This document shows, one piece after another, positions 27,861 through 36,971 of a stretch of DNA of 64,000 bases; positions within the stretch are counted from its first letter, which is position 1; each line of letters starts with the position of its first letter. The notes under the pieces were generated by a model. That model made no database searches. It worked only from the letters and a program-made list of their open reading frames with translations, and was not told the DNA's origin. The stretch spans positions 186,001 through 250,000 of the forward strand of contig JAMZEJ010000007.1 in the NCBI GenBank assembly GCA_024508355.1, read 5' to 3'. Source of the stretch: Rhizosaccharibacter radicis (GTDB taxonomy: Bacteria; Pseudomonadota; Alphaproteobacteria; Acetobacterales; Acetobacteraceae). Both the position numbers and the translations under genes were made by a program.

Positions 27861-29081
27861 ATGACGAAGATCAAGGTCAAGGAACCGGTCGTCGAGCTCG
27901 ACGGCGACGAGATGACCCGGATCATCTGGAGCTTCATCAAGGAGAAGCTCATCCTTCCTTACCTCGATATCGACCTGAAGTATTACGATCTCGGCATCGA
28001 ATATCGCGACCAGACCGACGATCAGGTGACGGTCGACGCCGCCAACGCCATCCGCCAGTACGGCGTCGGCGTGAAGTGCGCGACCATCACCCCCGACGAG
28101 GCGCGCGTCTCCGAGTTCAAGCTCAAGAAGATGTGGCGCAGCCCCAACGGCACCATCCGCAACATCCTCGACGGCACCATCTTCCGCGAGCCGATCATCT
28201 GCTCCAACGTCCCGCGCCTCGTGCCGCACTGGACCCAGCCGATCGTGATCGGCCGCCATGCCTACGGCGACATCTACCGCGCGGCGGAAACCAAGATTCC
28301 CGGCCCCGGCAAGGTGACGCTGCACTACCAGCCGGCCGATGGCGGCACGCCGATCGAGCTCGAGGTGCACGACTTCAAGGGACCGGGCGTCACGCTCGGC
28401 ATCCACAACACCAAGCACTCGATCGAAGGCTTCGCGCGCGCCTCGTTCAACTACGGCCTGGCACGGTCGCTGCCGGTCTACCTGTCCACCAAGAACACGA
28501 TCCTCAAAGCCTATGACGGCATGTTCAAGGACGTGTTCCAGGAGATCTTCGACGCGGAGTTCAAGGCCCAGTTCGACGCCAAGGGGCTGACCTACGAGCA
28601 CCGCCTGATCGACGACATGGTGGCGGCCGCCCTGAAATGGAGCGGCGGCTATGTCTGGGCGTGCAAGAACTACGACGGCGACGTCGAGAGCGACATCGTG
28701 GCCCAGGGCTTCGGCTCGCTCGGCCTCATGACCTCCGTGCTCTTGTCGCCGGACGGCAGCGTGGTGGAGTCCGAGGCGGCGCACGGCACCGTCACCCGGC
28801 ACTACCGCGAGCACCAGAAGGGCCGCGCCACCTCCACCAACCCGATCGCCTCCATCTTCGCCTGGACGCGCGGGCTGATCTATCGCGGCCGCTTCGACAA
28901 CACCCCCGACGTCACGCACTTCGCCGAAACATTGGAGAAGGTGTGCGTGGACACGGTGGAAGCCGGCCACATGACCAAGGACCTCGCCGTGCTGATCGGC
29001 GCCGACCAGAAGTGGCTCACCACCCAGGATTTCCTCGCCAAGCTGGACGAGAATCTCCAGGTCGCGTTCAAGCGCGCCTGA
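27861..29081 (+). CDS. icd: NADP-dependent isocitrate dehydrogenase (eukaryote-like type)
   Basis: A 406-residue TCA-cycle enzyme converting isocitrate to 2-oxoglutarate with NADPH formation. The sequence is of the dimeric IDH1/IDH2-like subfamily common in alphaproteobacteria. It has [12 protein letters not shown] near the start, the substrate loop [17 protein letters not shown] segment ([19 protein letters not shown]), and the metal site [19 protein letters not shown]. The ATG at 27861 is chosen because the upstream extension to 27756 is Arg/Gly-rich and foreign to the family. Confidence 0.96.
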   Translation: MTKIKVKEPVVELDGDEMTRIIWSFIKEKLILPYLDIDLKYYDLGIEYRDQTDDQVTVDAANAIRQYGVGVKCATITPDEARVSEFKLKKMWRSPNGTIRNILDGTIFREPIICSNVPRLVPHWTQPIVIGRHAYGDIYRAAETKIPGPGKVTLHYQPADGGTPIELEVHDFKGPGVTLGIHNTKHSIEGFARASFNYGLARSLPVYLSTKNTILKAYDGMFKDVFQEIFDAEFKAQFDAKGLTYEHRLIDDMVAAALKWSGGYVWACKNYDGDVESDIVAQGFGSLGLMTSVLLSPDGSVVESEAAHGTVTRHYREHQKGRATSTNPIASIFAWTRGLIYRGRFDNTPDVTHFAETLEKVCVDTVEAGHMTKDLAVLIGADQKWLTTQDFLAKLDENLQVAFKRA

Positions 29082-29095
29082 TCCACCTGTATCGA

Positions 29096-29121
29096 GGGGG
29101 CCGGGTCGCCCGGACCCCCTT
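29096..29121 (+). terminator. Stem-loop between convergent icd and GNAT-like gene
   Basis: GGGGGCCGGG (29096-29105) pairs with CCCGG-A-CCCCC (29109-29119), with one bulged A and a three-base loop, and is followed by TT. It lies in the 58-base gap between the converging genes. Confidence 0.55.
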
Positions 29122-29139
29122 CGGCAGCGGCGGGGCCCC

Positions 29140-30336
29140 TCAGGCCTCGCCGTTCTCGTTCCGGTAGGGCGAGAACGCTTCCAGCTCCCGCATCTCCGCC
29201 AGGCGTGCCGGACGCTCCTGCCGCAGGAACCCGTCGACCGCGTCGCGCAGGCCGCGATGGGCGATCCAGTGCGCCGAGTAGGTGGGCCGCGGCAGGTAGC
29301 CGCGCTGGATCTTGTGCTCGCCCTGCGCGCCCGCTTCCACCCGTTCCAGCCGATGCTCGATCGCGAACTCGATGGCGCGGTAGTAGCACAGCTCGAAATG
29401 CAGGAACGGCCACTCGCCCCGGCAGCCCCAGTTGCGGCCGAACAGCGCGCCGCCGCCCAGCAGGTTCAAGGCGCCCGCGACCGCCTCGCCGTCATGCTCG
29501 GCCAGCATCAACACCACCCTGTCGCCGAGCCGCTCGCCCAGCAGCGAGAAGAAGCGCTCGGTCAGGTAGGCGCTGCCCCATTTGCGGTCCACCGTGGACT
29601 GGTAGAAGCCGTAGAAGGCGCGCCAGTGCGCCCGCGTGATCTCGGCCCCGCGCAGCGTCAGGAACCGCAGGCCGGCATCGTTGGCATCCCGCCTTTCGCG
29701 GCGCACCGCCTTGCGCTTGCGCGAATTCAGCGCGCCGAGGAAATCCTCGAAACTTCCGTAGTCGCGGTTCTCCCAATGGAACTGCACCCCGATCCGCGGC
29801 AGCCAGCCGGCCTCGGTCAGCGCCGCCTGCTCGATCTCCGAACAGAAGGTCGCGTGCACCGACGACAGCTCCAGCTCGCCGCAGGCCTGGCCCAGAGCCT
29901 GTCCCATGGCCGTGCGGACCTGCGGCGGCGCACCGGGCCGCAGCAGCAGACGAGGACCCGGCACCGGGCTGAACGGCGAGGCCACCTGGAGCTTCGGATA
30001 ATAGCGGCCGCCGGCCTGCTCGAAGGCGTTGGCCCAGCCATGGTCGAACACGTATTCGCCGTAGGAATGGCCCTTGGCATACATCGGCGCGGCCGCCAGC
30101 ACCCGGCCGCCGCCGTCACGCAGCACCGCGTGCTGCGGCAGCCACCCGGTGCGCTTGCCGGTCGAGCCGCTATCCTCCACCGCGCCCAGGAAGGCGTGGC
30201 TGACGAACGGGTTGCCGGCGGTGCTGGCCGGGTCGAACCCGGCACAGGCGTCCCACTCGGCCGGGTCGATCTCGTGGATGGAGCGGTGAAGGGAGAGCGA
30301 CAGCTCGGAACAGGACGGATCGACGGGAGCGGGCAT
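29140..30336 (-). CDS. GNAT-like/FemAB-type acyltransferase (DUF482)
   Basis: A 398-residue protein of the DUF482 group (peptidogalycan biosynthesis/GNAT-like fold). It carries the family patterns HWENRDYGSFEDFLGALNSR with the basic stretch RKRKAVRRERR, WRAFYGFYQSTVDRKWGSAY, and ARPTYSAHWI-like PRPTYSAHWI near the end. The start at 30336 gives a family-like N-terminus (SLHRSIHEIDPAEWDACAGF); the frame stays open much further upstream through the ridA gene. Probably an aminoacyl or acyl transferase; substrate unknown. Confidence 0.8.
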   Translation of the reverse strand: MPAPVDPSCSELSLSLHRSIHEIDPAEWDACAGFDPASTAGNPFVSHAFLGAVEDSGSTGKRTGWLPQHAVLRDGGGRVLAAAPMYAKGHSYGEYVFDHGWANAFEQAGGRYYPKLQVASPFSPVPGPRLLLRPGAPPQVRTAMGQALGQACGELELSSVHATFCSEIEQAALTEAGWLPRIGVQFHWENRDYGSFEDFLGALNSRKRKAVRRERRDANDAGLRFLTLRGAEITRAHWRAFYGFYQSTVDRKWGSAYLTERFFSLLGERLGDRVVLMLAEHDGEAVAGALNLLGGGALFGRNWGCRGEWPFLHFELCYYRAIEFAIEHRLERVEAGAQGEHKIQRGYLPRPTYSAHWIAHRGLRDAVDGFLRQERPARLAEMRELEAFSPYRNENGEA

Positions 30337-30356
30337 CCGGCGGATATGGTTCCTCA

Positions 30357-30818
30357 GCCGAGCTCGAACAGCCCTTCGATCTCCACCGGCGCGTCCAGCG
30401 GCAGCGAGGGCACCCCCACCGTGGAGCGGGCGTGGCGGCCATTCTCGCCCAGCACCGCCACCGCGAGGTCGGACGCGCCGTTCATCACCGCGGCGTGCTG
30501 GGTGAAGTCCGGGGTGCAGGCGATGAAGCCGCCGAGGCGCACCACGCGGCGGACATGGCTCAGGTCGCCGGCCGCCGCGCGCACCTGGGCCAGGAGGTTG
30601 ACCAGGCAGAGCCGTGCGGCCTCGTGGCCCCGTTCCAGGGACACCGTGCCGCCGAGCTTGCCGGTGGCGAGCAGCGTGCCGTCGCGCAGCGGCAGCTGCC
30701 CCGACACCACCAGCAGGTTCCCGGTGCGGACGTAGGCCACATAGTTGGCGACGGGCGCCGCCGGTTCGGGCAGCACGATGCCCAGCGCCCCGAGCCTGTC
30801 CGAGATCGCGTCGCTCAT
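30357..30818 (-). CDS. RidA family protein
   Basis: A 154-residue member of the RidA/YjgF/UK114 family; RidA itself deaminates reactive enamine/imine intermediates. It belongs to the longer 150-residue subfamily, with YVAYVRTGNLLVVSGQLPLR near the start and a conserved RSTVGVPSLPLDAPVEIEGL end. The start overlaps the stop of the TSCPD gene by four bases, so both are in one transcript with the GNAT-like gene after it. Confidence 0.88.
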
Positions 30819-32281
30819 CCGCGTCCTCCCACCAGCCGCAGGCCGCGCTTGTGGCCGGCGCCCCGGGCGGCCTCGCCCGTCGGCAGGTCGAGCGGCAGCA
30901 TCGGCAGATCGTCGTCCGGCGCCGTGCGGTCGGCGTGCGGCGCGTCGGGCAGCGGTCGGCCGAGATAGGCCTCGGACAGCATCCGGAACGCGTAGTCGAG
31001 CAGGGAGGTCGCATGGGCGATCGCCCCGTCGCCATCCACCGTGCCGGCCGGCCCGAAGCGGCTGTAGGCGAACGCCTCCACATAGGAATCGAGCGGCACA
31101 CCGTGCTGGAGCCCGAGGGACACCGCGCGGGCGAAGGCGTCCATCAGCCCGCGCAGGGCGGGGGTTTCGCGGGGCGGGGTGATGCTGATCTCGCCCAGCG
31201 TGCCGTCCTCGTACTCGCTGGTGCGCAGAAACAGCCGGTGCCCGCCCACCGCGGCCTTCTGGGTGAAGCCGCGACGGCGGGCGGGCAGCTCGCGACGCGG
31301 GGTGCCGGCCGGCAGCGCCCGGGGCGCCTCGGGCAGGGGCGGCATGCGGTCGGCCAGACCGTCCAGCGCCCGGTGCATCGCGAGCCAGGCCTCGTAGCCC
31401 GGACGCGGCAGCACCCCTTCGCCCGACAGGCTGAGCGCCAGCGCCGCTTCCGGCGACAGGCCGCGGCCGGCGAGGCGGGCCAGGGTGCTGCCCGCGAGGC
31501 GGCCGTCCGGACGCAGCGGCGAGAAGATCGGCGCCAGCCCGCAGCCTTCCACGCCCAGCACGGCGTCCACCGGACCGGGCTCGCTCCAGCCGATCTCGAT
31601 GGGAGGGGCCGGCGGAGTGGCCAACCGGTCGCGCCCGGCCAGGGCCGACAGGCCCGGCACCACGCAGCGCGCCGCGAACAAGGGGTTGCCGTTGCGGCCG
31701 CCGTTCAGGAGGGCGCCCGCCGCCAGCACCAGACAGCGCGCCACGTCGCGGCCGCCGTCGCTGTCGTAATCGAGGCCCAGCGCAGCGAGGCAGGCATCGA
31801 GGTTCGACAACAGCAGCCGCGGACGGCCGGCTACCGGGCGATGCAGGCGCGAGGCCAGCCGCAGCGTGCGCGCCAGCAACGTCAGGGCGACCGCCAGCCG
31901 TTCGGTTTCCAGCCCGCTGCCCGGCTTCACGAAAGCGGCGAGGTTGAGCACGAAGCCGCTCGGCACCGGCTCCTCGCCACGCCAGCAGGGTTCGTGCGGC
32001 GCCGCCTGGCGAAGCAGCAGCAGGTGCGACAGGTCACGACCGATGCCGTCGGGGGCGTCGGGAAGGGCGCACAGCGGATCCAGGAATGCGGCGGACACGC
32101 CCGGCAGCGACACGGCCCCGGTGCCCGGCACGAGCGCCGCGAGACCCTGGGCGGCATTGTCGTCCCAATCGGCCGGCAGGGTGACGGCCCGGGGCACCGA
32201 ATCGGGATCGGGCGCCGCCGACAGCACGCGAAGCCGCACCCCGTTCCAATGGCTGCGCGTGGAGGGAACGGGACGGCTCAT
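30815..32281 (-). CDS. TSCPD domain protein, related to the class II ribonucleotide reductase C-terminus
   Basis: A 488-residue protein. Residues about 336-440 (RRGFTQKAAVGGHRLFLRTS, then EDGTLGEI, MDAFARAVSLGLQHGVPLD and ATSLLDYAFR) match the C-terminal TSCPD module of B12-dependent ribonucleotide reductase NrdJ. The N-terminal 330 residues only vaguely recall the reductase barrel. I see no clear Cys-loop or radical-site motif there, so an enzymatic reductase role is doubtful. Start at ATG 32281. Overlaps ridA by four bases. Confidence 0.72.
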   Translation of the reverse strand: MSRPVPSTRSHWNGVRLRVLSAAPDPDSVPRAVTLPADWDDNAAQGLAALVPGTGAVSLPGVSAAFLDPLCALPDAPDGIGRDLSHLLLLRQAAPHEPCWRGEEPVPSGFVLNLAAFVKPGSGLETERLAVALTLLARTLRLASRLHRPVAGRPRLLLSNLDACLAALGLDYDSDGGRDVARCLVLAAGALLNGGRNGNPLFAARCVVPGLSALAGRDRLATPPAPPIEIGWSEPGPVDAVLGVEGCGLAPIFSPLRPDGRLAGSTLARLAGRGLSPEAALALSLSGEGVLPRPGYEAWLAMHRALDGLADRMPPLPEAPRALPAGTPRRELPARRRGFTQKAAVGGHRLFLRTSEYEDGTLGEISITPPRETPALRGLMDAFARAVSLGLQHGVPLDSYVEAFAYSRFGPAGTVDGDGAIAHATSLLDYAFRMLSEAYLGRPLPDAPHADRTAPDDDLPMLPLDLPTGEAARGAGHKRGLRLVGGRG

Positions 32282-32483
32282 GATCGACACCCTAGCCGTT
32301 CCCGCACGCGCAACGGAAGCGACCCCCGCGCACGTGGCGCGGTGGGTCGCGTGGAACCTGGGGACAAAACCGGGCGGTGTCCGGTCCCGGCAACGATCCC
32401 CGTGCCGATCCTCCGGTCCGGGCCCCGGGTTCGGATCGCACCGCCCGCGCTTCCTGGCGCGGAAACGAGGGCGGGCGGACAAC

Positions 32484-33245
32484 TCAGCCGCCGGCCGGGA
32501 CCGGCGTCGCGGGAGCGGTGCCGCTCGGCGGGGACGTGCCCACCGGAGGAGCGCCTACCGAAGCAGCGCCCACCGGGGGCACCGACGGACCGCTCGCGGC
32601 CGGAAGAGCCGCCGGCCCCGGAAGCGTGCCGGGTGCGATGCTTCCCACCGGGCCGGGACCGCCCGGCGCTGGGGCACCGGCGCCCGGCGGCGGCGGGGGA
32701 GGCGCTCCGGCACCGGGCGGCGGCGGAGGGGGCGCCCCGGGACCGTGCGGCGGCGGGGGCGGCGGGGCGGGCGGACCCATCGCGACCACCTCGTTGTCGG
32801 CCCGCACCAGATAGGTCGCGTGCAGCACGCCGTGGTCGAAGTGGCCCTGCACGGTGAGCGGCTCGCCCGGGTGGGCCACCGTCCGGTCGTCGCCGCCCGG
32901 CCCGGTATCCACCAGCGCGTGGCCGCTCGCGTCGCTCAGAACGAACTTGTTGCCGTAGACGTCGCCCACGGTGCCGCGCACGGACACGATGCGGCTCGGC
33001 GCCAGGTCGTGGATCGCGGTGGGAACGATCGGCGCCATCACCACCGGCGGGCGGGTGGCGGCCACGCCGGCGGCACCCGCCGCGGCGCCGACCAGCAGCA
33101 TCGCCGCACCGGCCAGAAGGGTGGTGTGGCGACGATGAGGCACGGGCGGCCTCCCGTGGGCGGAACCGGCGGGATCGCCGGACGCCGGGCCCTTGGCGGG
33201 ACCGTTGCTGCGCGGCTCGTCGCGGTCGGAAGGAAGGGGAGGCAT
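32484..33245 (-). CDS. OB-fold-like membrane-anchored protein with Pro-rich tail
   Basis: A 253-residue protein with a basic N-terminus, one membrane segment (about 42-62), a beta-rich module of about 75 residues (VSVRGTVGDVYGNKFVLSDA, then GEPLTVQGHFDHGVLHATYL) resembling OB-fold BOF/CcmE-like domains, and a tail of almost pure Pro/Gly/Ala repeats with PPPPPPGAGA units. It is divergent from a response regulator across 187 bases and could be its target. Substrate or ligand unknown. The start at 33245 has GGAGTTGC-type sequence upstream. Confidence 0.65.
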   Translation of the reverse strand: MPPLPSDRDEPRSNGPAKGPASGDPAGSAHGRPPVPHRRHTTLLAGAAMLLVGAAAGAAGVAATRPPVVMAPIVPTAIHDLAPSRIVSVRGTVGDVYGNKFVLSDASGHALVDTGPGGDDRTVAHPGEPLTVQGHFDHGVLHATYLVRADNEVVAMGPPAPPPPPPHGPGAPPPPPPGAGAPPPPPPGAGAPAPGGPGPVGSIAPGTLPGPAALPAASGPSVPPVGAASVGAPPVGTSPPSGTAPATPVPAGG

Positions 33246-33369
33246 GGAAGCAACTCCTGTCTGGTCGAAACAACGAGCCGGTTCTACGCCCCCCACCCCA
33301 CCGCCACGCTGAACCGGATCATTCAGGTTCCATTCGGCTTCGGCATGCGATCCTGCGCCGCGCTGCCCG

Positions 33370-33411
33370 GATCGGCAGGCTGCGATCGGCAGGGTGCGAT
33401 CGGCAGGATGG
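33370..33411. repeat. Three direct 14-bp repeats before the response regulator
   Basis: GATCGGCAGGCTGC, GATCGGCAGGGTGC and GATCGGCAGGATGG follow each other without gaps at 33370, 33384 and 33398, ending 21 bases before the response-regulator ATG. Tandem direct repeats are a usual form of OmpR/PhoB-family binding site, so this is a candidate operator for autoregulation and for the divergent OB-fold gene. Confidence 0.6.
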
Positions 33412-33432
33412 GAACGGAGGCGAGGAACCGCG

Positions 33433-34098
33433 ATGCGGGTGCTGCTCGTGGAAGACGACGTGACGCTGGCGAGCGGGATCGCCCGGGCGCTCCGGGCCGA
33501 GAACTGCGCGGTGGACATCGCCGACAATGGCGAGGACGCCGCCCATCTCGGAGAAACCGAACGCTACGACGCGGCGATCCTGGATCTCGGCCTCCCGCGG
33601 GGCGACGGGTTGACGGTGCTGCGTGCCTGGCGCGCCGCCTCGCGGACGCTGCCGGTGCTGGTGCTCACCGCGCGCGATGGCTGGTCGGACAAGGTGGCGA
33701 GCTTCAAGGCGGGCGCCGACGACTTCCTGCCGAAGCCGTTCCGGATGGAAGAGGTGCTGATGCGGCTGCGCGCCCTGGTGCGGCGTGCGAGCGGCCATGC
33801 CGATGCCCGCATCGGATGCGGGCCCCTGATGTTCGACACCCAGCTCGGCGCGTTCGAGCTGGACGGCCTGCCGTTGCGGCTCACCGCGCTGGAATGGCGG
33901 GTCCTGTCCGCGCTGATGCTGCGCCGGGAAGCCGTGATGGAGCGGATGGAGCTGGTGGAACGCGTTTACGAGGGGGACGCGGAAGCGGATTCCAATTCCA
34001 TCGAGGTCATCATCGGCCGGCTGCGGCGCAAGATCGGCGCCGCGATGATCGAAACCGTGCGCGGTCGCGGCTACCGCCTCACGGCGGCCGGTCCGTGA
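33433..34098 (+). CDS. OmpR/PhoB-family response regulator
   Basis: A 221-residue two-component regulator. The receiver domain has the acidic pair at 8-9, phosphoacceptor Asp51 in AAILDLGLPRGDG, the conserved Thr in VLTARDG and Lys in LPKPF. The C-terminal winged helix (about 125-218) ends with the typical VRGRGYRLTAAGP. Its stop overlaps the GTG start of the kinase gene (GTGA). QseB/PmrA-like by appearance. Confidence 0.93.
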   Translation: MRVLLVEDDVTLASGIARALRAENCAVDIADNGEDAAHLGETERYDAAILDLGLPRGDGLTVLRAWRAASRTLPVLVLTARDGWSDKVASFKAGADDFLPKPFRMEEVLMRLRALVRRASGHADARIGCGPLMFDTQLGAFELDGLPLRLTALEWRVLSALMLRREAVMERMELVERVYEGDAEADSNSIEVIIGRLRRKIGAAMIETVRGRGYRLTAAGP

Positions 34099-36269
34099 CC
34101 GCGGACACGGCCGCCGCCTCGCGCGCCGGGAGCTTCCGGAACCGGCCGGCGGGGCGTCCGAGGTCGTTGGCGGCGCGGTTGTTGATCATCGCCGCGCTGT
34201 CCACCGCGGCGGCCCTGGGCATCGCCGCCTGGGGGATCGGCACGGTGCTGGACCGCTTCGTGATCGGCGCCATGGACCAGAGGCTGGACCTGCAGCTCGT
34301 GCTGTTGTCGCGCGCGCTGCGTTCGGATGGCCGTCTTGACGAGCACGACCTCGTGCAGCTGCCGGGCTTCGGGGCGGGCGGCGGCTGGTTCTGGCAGGTT
34401 TCGGCGCCGGACGGGCGGCACTGGCACAGCGAGGGTGCGCCGCCGCTCGACCTGCCTCGCCGTCTCCTCCAGCCCCCGCCACCCGGGCCGCCGTTGGCGG
34501 GCCAACCGCCAATATCGGCCGGGAATGGGGTCGCGGTGGGTCCGCCCGCTCCGCCGGGATCTGACAGTCCAGAAGGTGACTCCAGGCCCCCGCCGCCGGG
34601 TCCCGGAATCGACCGGCCGCGTCCGGGGGACGCCACCGCGCCCGACGGATCCAGGCTGCATCTGCGGGTGCTGGAACGGCAGGTCGCGGGAGGGGTGGCG
34701 GTTCTGGCGGCGGCGGGGCCGAAGCGGGTGGCCGAAGCGCCGCTGCGGGACGCCATCGTGCCCTTGCTGCTGTCGCTGGCGCTGCTTGGCGTGGGGCTGG
34801 CGGCCGCCACCGTGGTGCAACTGCGGGTCGGGCTGCGTCCCGTGCGCAGGCTGCCGGGTGCGATCGAGGCGGTGATGGCGGGGCAGTCGTACCGGGTGCC
34901 GACCGATCAGCCCGCGGAACTCCGGCCCCTGGCGGTGGCCGTGAACGCGCTGATCGAACGCAACGAGCAGGGGCTGGACCATGCGCGGCGGCACGTGGCC
35001 AACCTCGCCCACGGCCTGAAAACCCCGATGGCGCGGATCGCCCTGCTGCTGGAAGAAAACGGCAGCGACGGGGACGGGAAGCTGCGGGCGCTGCTGGCGG
35101 ATGCCGATCGGCGCATCGCGCATCATCTGCGTCGCGCCCGCGCCGCGGCGCCGGGGGGCGTCGGCCGCACCCGCACGGCGCTGGAGCCCGCCCTGCGCGA
35201 CATCGCCGCGGTGCTGGAACGCGTGCATGGCGGGCGGGCGCCGACGGTGGAGATCGGGGTCGCGGCCGGGACGGGCGCGGTGGCGGTGGATGCGCAGGAT
35301 CTGGACGAGATGCTCGGCAACCTGCTCGACAATGCCTGCCGGCATGCGCGGCGACGGGTGTCGGTGGCGGTGCGGGCGGCCGGAAGCGGCGTCGAGATTT
35401 CCGTGGCCGACGACGGTGCCGGCCTGGACCCCGCCGCCCTGGCCCGTCTCGGACGGCGCGGCGTGCGGCTGGACGAACAGGAACCGGATCCGGGCGGACC
35501 TGACCGAGGCGAAGTCCAGGCTTCCGCCCGACGGTCCGCACGGACCTTGGCGCGCCCGGACGGGCAAAGCGGGGACGGGCAAGGCGGAGACGGTGCAGAG
35601 TCGGGCCTTCGGAATGCCGCCGGGCGGCCACCGCGCGACCGGAACCGCGACCCACACGACGCCGCATCGGGTCCGGCGATGCTGGCCGGCACGAACAGGA
35701 CCGACGCCGGGCGGCCCGATGACGGTCCGGACGCGCCGGGCGACGATGCGGACCGGTTCGCGCCGGGTCAGGCGGACGGGTCCCGCGACGACGGATCGAT
35801 CCCGGCGATCCTTATCCGGCCGGACAGGACCGGGGCGGCGTCGGAGGGGCCGAAGCCGCAATTCCCGACACCGGACGGCATCGGCGCGCAGGGGGCGGCG
35901 ACGCTTGAACAGGATACTGCCGAAGGGGGCGCGGCGGCGCGTGCCGGGTCGGATCGGTCGGCCGGAGGGGAGGATGCGGGGGCCCCGGGGGCGGTCCCCG
36001 GGGGCGGAGGCCGGCCATCGCGAGGCGATCGCGCCGGGGCCGATCGGGTGGCGACCGCCCCGGAAGCCGTCGGGCGGGAAACCGACGAACCCGACGATGG
36101 GCGGAAACCGGCGGGGCGCGAGGAAGGATGGGGGTTCGGGTTGTCCATCACCCGGGAGCTGGCCGAGCTCTATGGCGGCGGCTTGAGGCTTTCCAGCGGC
36201 ACCCGCCTGTCCGGGCTGGAAGCGGTGCTGTTGTTGCCGGCAGCGAGGCAGGGCAGTGGCGCCGGTTGA
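34095..36269 (+). CDS. Sensor histidine kinase with a 215-residue insertion in the ATP lid
   Basis: A 724-residue membrane kinase starting at GTG 34095. Membrane helices are at about 27-49 and 220-243. The periplasmic domain between them contains a Pro/Gly-rich stretch (125-185). HAMP follows, then His306 in ANLAHGLKTP, the N box NLLDNACRHA (409-418), G1 DDGAGL (439-444) and G2 GWGFGLSITRELAELYGG (678-695). The lid between G1 and G2, normally 10-25 residues, is replaced by about 215 Gly/Asp/Arg/Pro-rich residues (463-677). The frame is preserved. Core catalytic motifs are intact, so it may work, but the lid is extraordinary. Confidence 0.88.
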   Translation: MTADTAAASRAGSFRNRPAGRPRSLAARLLIIAALSTAAALGIAAWGIGTVLDRFVIGAMDQRLDLQLVLLSRALRSDGRLDEHDLVQLPGFGAGGGWFWQVSAPDGRHWHSEGAPPLDLPRRLLQPPPPGPPLAGQPPISAGNGVAVGPPAPPGSDSPEGDSRPPPPGPGIDRPRPGDATAPDGSRLHLRVLERQVAGGVAVLAAAGPKRVAEAPLRDAIVPLLLSLALLGVGLAAATVVQLRVGLRPVRRLPGAIEAVMAGQSYRVPTDQPAELRPLAVAVNALIERNEQGLDHARRHVANLAHGLKTPMARIALLLEENGSDGDGKLRALLADADRRIAHHLRRARAAAPGGVGRTRTALEPALRDIAAVLERVHGGRAPTVEIGVAAGTGAVAVDAQDLDEMLGNLLDNACRHARRRVSVAVRAAGSGVEISVADDGAGLDPAALARLGRRGVRLDEQEPDPGGPDRGEVQASARRSARTLARPDGQSGDGQGGDGAESGLRNAAGRPPRDRNRDPHDAASGPAMLAGTNRTDAGRPDDGPDAPGDDADRFAPGQADGSRDDGSIPAILIRPDRTGAASEGPKPQFPTPDGIGAQGAATLEQDTAEGGAAARAGSDRSAGGEDAGAPGAVPGGGGRPSRGDRAGADRVATAPEAVGRETDEPDDGRKPAGREEGWGFGLSITRELAELYGGGLRLSSGTRLSGLEAVLLLPAARQGSGAG

Positions 36270-36585
36270 CGGTGTCGGACGCCGCGGCGGCAACGCTGGG
36301 CGGTGTTCCCGGAACGGCCGGCGCGGAAACACGATCCGGGAGCCGGCGCCCGCCGGCGGATGCGGGACATCGCCTCCCACCTCCCGGGAAGGCACTTCAT
36401 CCTCCGTGCGGATCCGAGCCCGGCATTCGCGCGGCGTCCCGCGTGCCGTCCCGGGCGGTGCCGGGGGGCGGCCGGCCGCGGACGCTGCCCCGCGGCGACG
36501 CCTCCTCGGACCGCGTCTCGAAGCGTGCGTGGCGCGAGGCGGGACGGATGGACCGCCCGGCGGCGCGTCGCTATAGCTTGCGGTC
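36270..36585. other. Gene-free stretch
   Basis: About 316 GC-rich bases between the kinase and the NDUFA12 gene. Short frames on both strands are of Arg/Pro/Gly composition and resemble nothing. It presumably holds the promoter of the NDUFA12-MlaD-DUF2155 group; none could be pointed out. Confidence 0.5.
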
Positions 36586-36969
36586 ATGACGACGCTCGGC
36601 ACCCGCTTGTTCACCGCGCTGCATGGCCGCCTGGTGGGGCGCGATGCCGATGGCCGCGCCTATTACGAGAGCCGCACGGTACGAAAGGACGGGCTGGGCA
36701 GCAGCTTCTCCCCCGCCGCGCGCCGGCGCCGCTGGGTGATCTATAACGGACCGGAAGACGCATCCGCGGTGCCGGCCGAGTGGTGGAACTGGCTGCACAA
36801 CGTCGACGAGGCACCCTTGCCCGCATCGGCTCGTCGCGGCTGGCAGATCCCGTTCCAAAGCAACCGCACCGGCGAGCCCGGCGCCTACCGCCCGCCCGGC
36901 AGCGATTATCGCGGCGGCCAGCGCCCGCACGCCACCGGCGACTACGAAGCCTGGACCCCGGACGCCTGA
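36586..36969 (+). CDS. NDUFA12 family subunit of NADH:quinone oxidoreductase
   Basis: A 127-residue complex I supernumerary subunit (B17.2-like) typical of alphaproteobacteria and mitochondria. It contains GRDADGRAYYESR, the diagnostic RRWVIYNGPEDASAVPAEWW and a final YEAWTPDA. It binds the matrix/cytosolic arm of complex I. The order NDUFA12, MlaD, small protein, DUF2155 is a known alphaproteobacterial neighbourhood. Confidence 0.93.
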   Translation: MTTLGTRLFTALHGRLVGRDADGRAYYESRTVRKDGLGSSFSPAARRRRWVIYNGPEDASAVPAEWWNWLHNVDEAPLPASARRGWQIPFQSNRTGEPGAYRPPGSDYRGGQRPHATGDYEAWTPDA

Positions 36970-36971
36970 TC

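Noticed and set aside
31866..34094. Upstream extension of the kinase frame (part of a 1467-codon frame)
   Set aside because: It crosses the OB-fold gene and the response regulator. The GTG at 34095 overlapping the regulator stop gives a normal kinase N-terminus.
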